Positions 63,048 through 64,000 of a stretch of 64,000 bases of DNA are shown here, piece by piece. The stretch covers positions 10,166,370 to 10,230,369 of the forward strand of contig OW028579.1 in assembly GCA_932294295.1 (NCBI GenBank), in the 5' to 3' direction. Source of the DNA: Alitta virens (lineage: Eukaryota; Annelida; Polychaeta; Phyllodocida; Nereididae). Under the pieces are notes generated by a model, which saw only the letters and a list, made by a program, of their open reading frames with translations, did not search any database and was not told the origin of the DNA. The translations under genes and the position numbers were made by a program. How positions within the stretch are numbered: the first letter of the stretch is position 1; each line of letters begins with the position of its first letter.

Positions 63048-64000
63048 GGTGTGAACAAAAGGTGTGAACAACAAACCAAAAAAAGGTGTGAACAACAAAC
63101 CAAAAAAAGGTGTGAACAACAAACCGAAAAAAGGTGTGAACAACAAACCAAAAAAGGTGTGAACAAAAGGTGTGAACAACAAACCAAAAAAAGGTGTGAA
63201 CAACAAACCAAAAAAAGGTGTGAACAACAAACCAAAAAAGGTGTGAACAACAAACCCAGAAAAGGTGTGAACAACAAACCAAAAAAAGGTGTGAACAACA
63301 AACCAAAAAAGGTGTGAACAAAAGGTGTGAACAACAAACCAAAAAAGGTGTGAACAAAAGGTGTGAACAACAAACCAAAAAAAGGTGTGAACAACAAACC
63401 AAAAAAAGGTGTGAACAACAAACCAAAAAAGGTGTGAACAACAAACCAAAAAAGGTGTGAACAACAAACCAAAAAAAGGTGTGAACAACAATCCAAAAAA
63501 GGTGTGAACAACAAACCAAACAAGGTGTGAACAACAAACCAAAAAAAGGTGTGAACAACAAACCCAAAAAAGGTGTGAACAACAAACCGAAAAAAGGTGT
63601 GAACAAAAGGTGTGAACAACAAACCCAAAAAAGGTGTGAACAACAAACCCAAAAAAGGTGTGAACAACAAACCCAAAAAAGGTGTGAACAACAAACCCAA
63701 AAAAGGTGTGAACAACAAACCAAAAAAAGGTGTGAACAACAAACCAAAAAAAGGTGTGAACAACAAACCAAAAAAAGGTGCGAACAACAAACCAAAAAAA
63801 GGTGTGAACAACAAACCAAAAAAGGTGTGAACAACAAACCAAAAAAAGGTGTGAACAACAAACCAAAAAAAGGTGTGAACAACAAACCAAAAAAAGGTGC
63901 GAACAACAAACCCAAAAAAGGTGTGAACAACAAACCAAAAAAAGGTGTGAACAACAAACCAAAAAAGGTGTGAACAAAAGGTGTGAACAACAAACCCAAA

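Larger units (their letters stand above)
1..64000 (+). repeat. Satellite DNA: tandem array of a 24-bp unit filling the whole window
   Basis: The unit is GGTGTGAACAACAAACC plus A7, repeated head to tail without any inverted unit, insertion or unique spacer. Unit types seen: 24 bp with ACC-A7; 24 bp with ACCC-A6 (A to C at unit position 18); 24 bp with ACCG-A6; 23 bp with ACC-A6; 23 bp with a C inside the A-tract (ACCAAACAA); 22 bp with ACC-A5; and a 13-bp short unit GGTGTGAACAAAA. Position 6 of the unit is the most variable base of the GGTGTG core, with A, C and T all seen. CpG occurs only in variant units. The order of unit types is not random but repeats over distances from 0.65 to 15.6 kb, so this is a higher-order-repeat satellite. 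Homogenisation by unequal crossover or conversion is the known mechanism for such arrays; its action here is inferred. I recognise no published satellite family. Nothing else lies between the repeats, so there is no further content in gene-free stretches. Confidence 0.97.
1..64000 (+). promoter_or_regulatory. Candidate T-box factor half-sites, one per intact unit
   Basis: Each junction between the A-tract and the next unit reads AGGTGTGAAC. The half-site recognised by T-box proteins (Brachyury family) is AGGTGTGA, complement TCACACCT. All sites are in one orientation and mostly 24 bp apart. Units with a changed core (GGTGTC, GGTGTT, GGTGTA, GGTGCC, GGTGCG, GGTTTG) are a small minority, on the order of a hundred by eye. 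The match is seen in the sequence. Binding is inference and depends on the host having T-box proteins and on chromatin access. Confidence 0.3.

Noticed and set aside
1..64000. Plus-strand reading frames of 60-290 codons with 8-residue repeats (Asn-Asn-Lys-Pro-Lys-Lys-Gly-Val, or Cys-Glu-Gln-Gln-Thr-Lys-Lys-Arg)
   Set aside because: They start at GTG inside a unit, end at the TGA of the next out-of-phase unit, and shift frame at every 23-bp unit. A coding repeat would keep multiples of three. No promoter, splice or flanking coding sequence is present.
1..64000. CRISPR array
   Set aside because: There are no unique spacers; repeats abut directly and the unit is repeat from end to end.
1..64000. 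Telomere repeat of budding-yeast type (GGTGT is shared with several long Saccharomycotina telomere units)
   Set aside because: The rest of the unit does not resemble those repeats, the array is far longer than yeast telomeres, and kilobase-scale higher-order blocks are not expected from telomerase copying.
1..64000. Transposable element or integrated virus inside the array
   Set aside because: I found no break in the unit pattern, no inverted repeats, no target-site duplication and no non-repeat sequence anywhere.
1..64000. Terminators or polyadenylation signals from the T-tracts and A-tracts
   Set aside because: Each tract is part of the repeat unit; there is no stem-loop beside it, and I saw no AATAAA.
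1..64000. Assembly artefact as the whole explanation for the higher-order structure
   Set aside because: Copies differ by private substitutions and by whole-unit gains and losses, which simple assembler looping would not create. Individual near-identical pairs (28.0-33.4 kb, 58.0-60.9 kb) could still be mis-assembled and need reads that span them.
1..64000. G-quadruplex potential
   Set aside because: G runs are only two long and one per unit, mostly 24 bp apart, too sparse for the usual intramolecular motif.

Overview
The whole 64 kb window is one uninterrupted, head-to-tail tandem repeat (satellite) array. I find no gene, RNA gene, transposon or unique sequence in it, and both ends of the array lie outside the window. 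The basic unit is 24 bp: GGTGTGAACAACAAACC followed by seven A. It recurs in one orientation from base 1 to base 64000. By length this is about 2,700 units (an estimate, not a count). A consensus unit has 14 A, 4 C, 4 G and 2 T, so the plus strand is very A-rich and T-poor. Satellite DNA on this scale points to eukaryotic heterochromatin (centromeric, pericentromeric, subtelomeric or sex/B-chromosome type) resolved by a long-read assembly. The sequence gives no basis for naming a taxon.

The units are not all alike. A small set of length types (24, 23, 22 and 13 bp, once 25 bp) and point variants (ACCC or ACCG instead of ACCA; GGTGTC, GGTGTT, GGTGTA or GGTGCC instead of GGTGTG; AAAGC instead of AAACC; ACAC instead of ACAA) recur in fixed orders. 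Following these markers reveals nested higher-order repeats (HORs). I name the recurring blocks P (about 2.2 kb), Q (about 0.4 kb, mostly doubled about 670 bp apart), R (about 1.04 kb) and S (about 1.0 kb).

Layout. From about 1.2 to 30.7 kb the array is built of P, Q and R blocks and is itself a giant duplication: roughly 1.17-16.75 kb recurs at 16.76-30.73 kb, with the offset falling stepwise from 15,586 to 14,108 bp. From 28.0 to 33.4 kb a 2,689-bp stretch is tandemly duplicated. From 34.7 to 40.2 kb R-based units of 1,771 and 2,021 bp follow one another. From 40.2 to 43.9 kb lies the most irregular part, with two runs of strictly 24-bp units and many private variants. From 43.6 to 51 kb material from the R-type region and parts of P recur. 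From 51.5 to 61.6 kb S blocks dominate, with a 1,441-bp duplication at 58.0-60.9 kb. From 61.7 to 63.0 kb there is a 652-bp tandem pair.

Functionally the window encodes nothing I can support. Very long reading frames on the minus strand exist only because the repeat has no stop codon in any of the three minus-strand frames. The most interesting property is that every intact unit carries AGGTGTGAA, which matches the half-site bound by T-box transcription factors. If the host has such factors, the array offers thousands of identical sites.
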